Shown here: positions 42,924-42,989 of the stretch, piece by piece | Layout: every line of letters begins with the position of its first letter | Position numbering within the stretch: the stretch's first letter is position 1 | Assembly (NCBI GenBank): GCA_900770225.1 | Contig: CAAGJU010000190.1 | Coordinates: 1 to 42,989, forward strand | Direction of reading: 5' to 3' | DNA: 42,989 bases | Source of the DNA: Lachnospiraceae bacterium | GTDB lineage: Bacteria > Bacillota > Clostridia > Lachnospirales > Lachnospiraceae | Made by a program: the position numbers and the translations under genes | The notes under the pieces: model-generated | What the model was told of the DNA's origin: nothing | What the model saw: the letters and a program-made list of their open reading frames with translations, nothing else | Databases searched by the model: none

Positions 42924-42989
42924 ATGGAACAGACAAAAGCAAACACCTGGCTGGAGACCGAGAGTCTCGGCAAATTGATGCGCAAGTAC
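42924..42989 (+). CDS. MATE-family efflux transporter, N-terminal fragment (runs off window)
   Basis: The ATG at 42924 is preceded by AAGGGAG and opens a frame to the window end (22 residues). WLETESLGKLMRKY resembles the common Clostridia MATE start (a LGTExIGKLLxKx pattern just before the first helix). MATE proteins export drugs or cations using Na+ or H+ gradients. Only the cytoplasmic N-terminus is visible, so the family call is tentative. Confidence 0.6.
   Translation, partial: MEQTKANTWLETESLGKLMRKY

Overview
The window looks like the chromosome of a Bacillota bacterium, probably a Lachnospiraceae-type Clostridia. The evidence is a moderately high G+C in most genes, strong AGGAGG-type ribosome binding sites, TTG starts, a Gram-positive accessory Sec locus with no outer-membrane secretin, and typical family members at the right end (O-acetylhomoserine sulfhydrylase, YesL-like DUF624, a DUF2974 hydrolase, a MATE transporter). 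The assignment is inferred from protein families; no rRNA or tRNA gene was seen.

Left part (1-11,700): an accessory Sec (SecA2/SecY2) locus. It opens with the 3' end of a serine-rich-repeat (SRR) adhesin gene, then secY2, asp1, asp2, asp3, secA2, gtfA and gtfB, all on the + strand with short gaps or overlaps. GtfA/GtfB would O-glycosylate the SRR protein in the cytoplasm, Asp2 would acetylate it, and Asp1-3 with SecA2 and SecY2 would export it. The visible adhesin C-terminus has no LPXTG anchor.

Next (11,862-15,404) is a 1180-residue c-di-GMP protein: PAS, degenerate GGDEF, intact EAL, further sensory regions and a C-terminal GGDEF-like domain. A short - strand pair follows (a pseudopilin and a two-domain Nudix hydrolase).

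Middle (17,179-35,228): a complete Gram-positive type IV pilus cluster on the + strand. It has three minor-pilin-like genes, pilB, pilT, pilC, pilD, pilM, pilN, pilO and a 2199-residue prepilin with many GLUG-like Gly-rich motifs and a BIG2 Ig-like domain. PilB begins with two tandem 24-residue MshEN motifs, which in the family bind c-di-GMP, so the neighbouring GGDEF/EAL protein may control pilus extension. The whole block reads as an adhesion and surface-motility island combining a glycosylated adhesin with a pilus that carries a giant adhesin-like subunit.

Right part (35,235-42,989): an AAA ATPase gene with a truncated partner gene (a possible remnant of a two-gene defence module) lying between hairpins, then metY (-), a five-unit 33-bp array in front of a DUF624 membrane protein gene, a phosphoribosyltransferase-like gene (-), a DUF2974 hydrolase with eight 11-residue C-terminal repeats, a strongly palindromic non-coding element and the start of a MATE transporter gene.

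Unexplained structures include a 203-nt near-complete palindrome between pilO and the giant pilin gene, a branched set of hairpins upstream of the MATE gene, the 33-bp array, and degenerate tandem duplications in several intergenic gaps of the pilus cluster.
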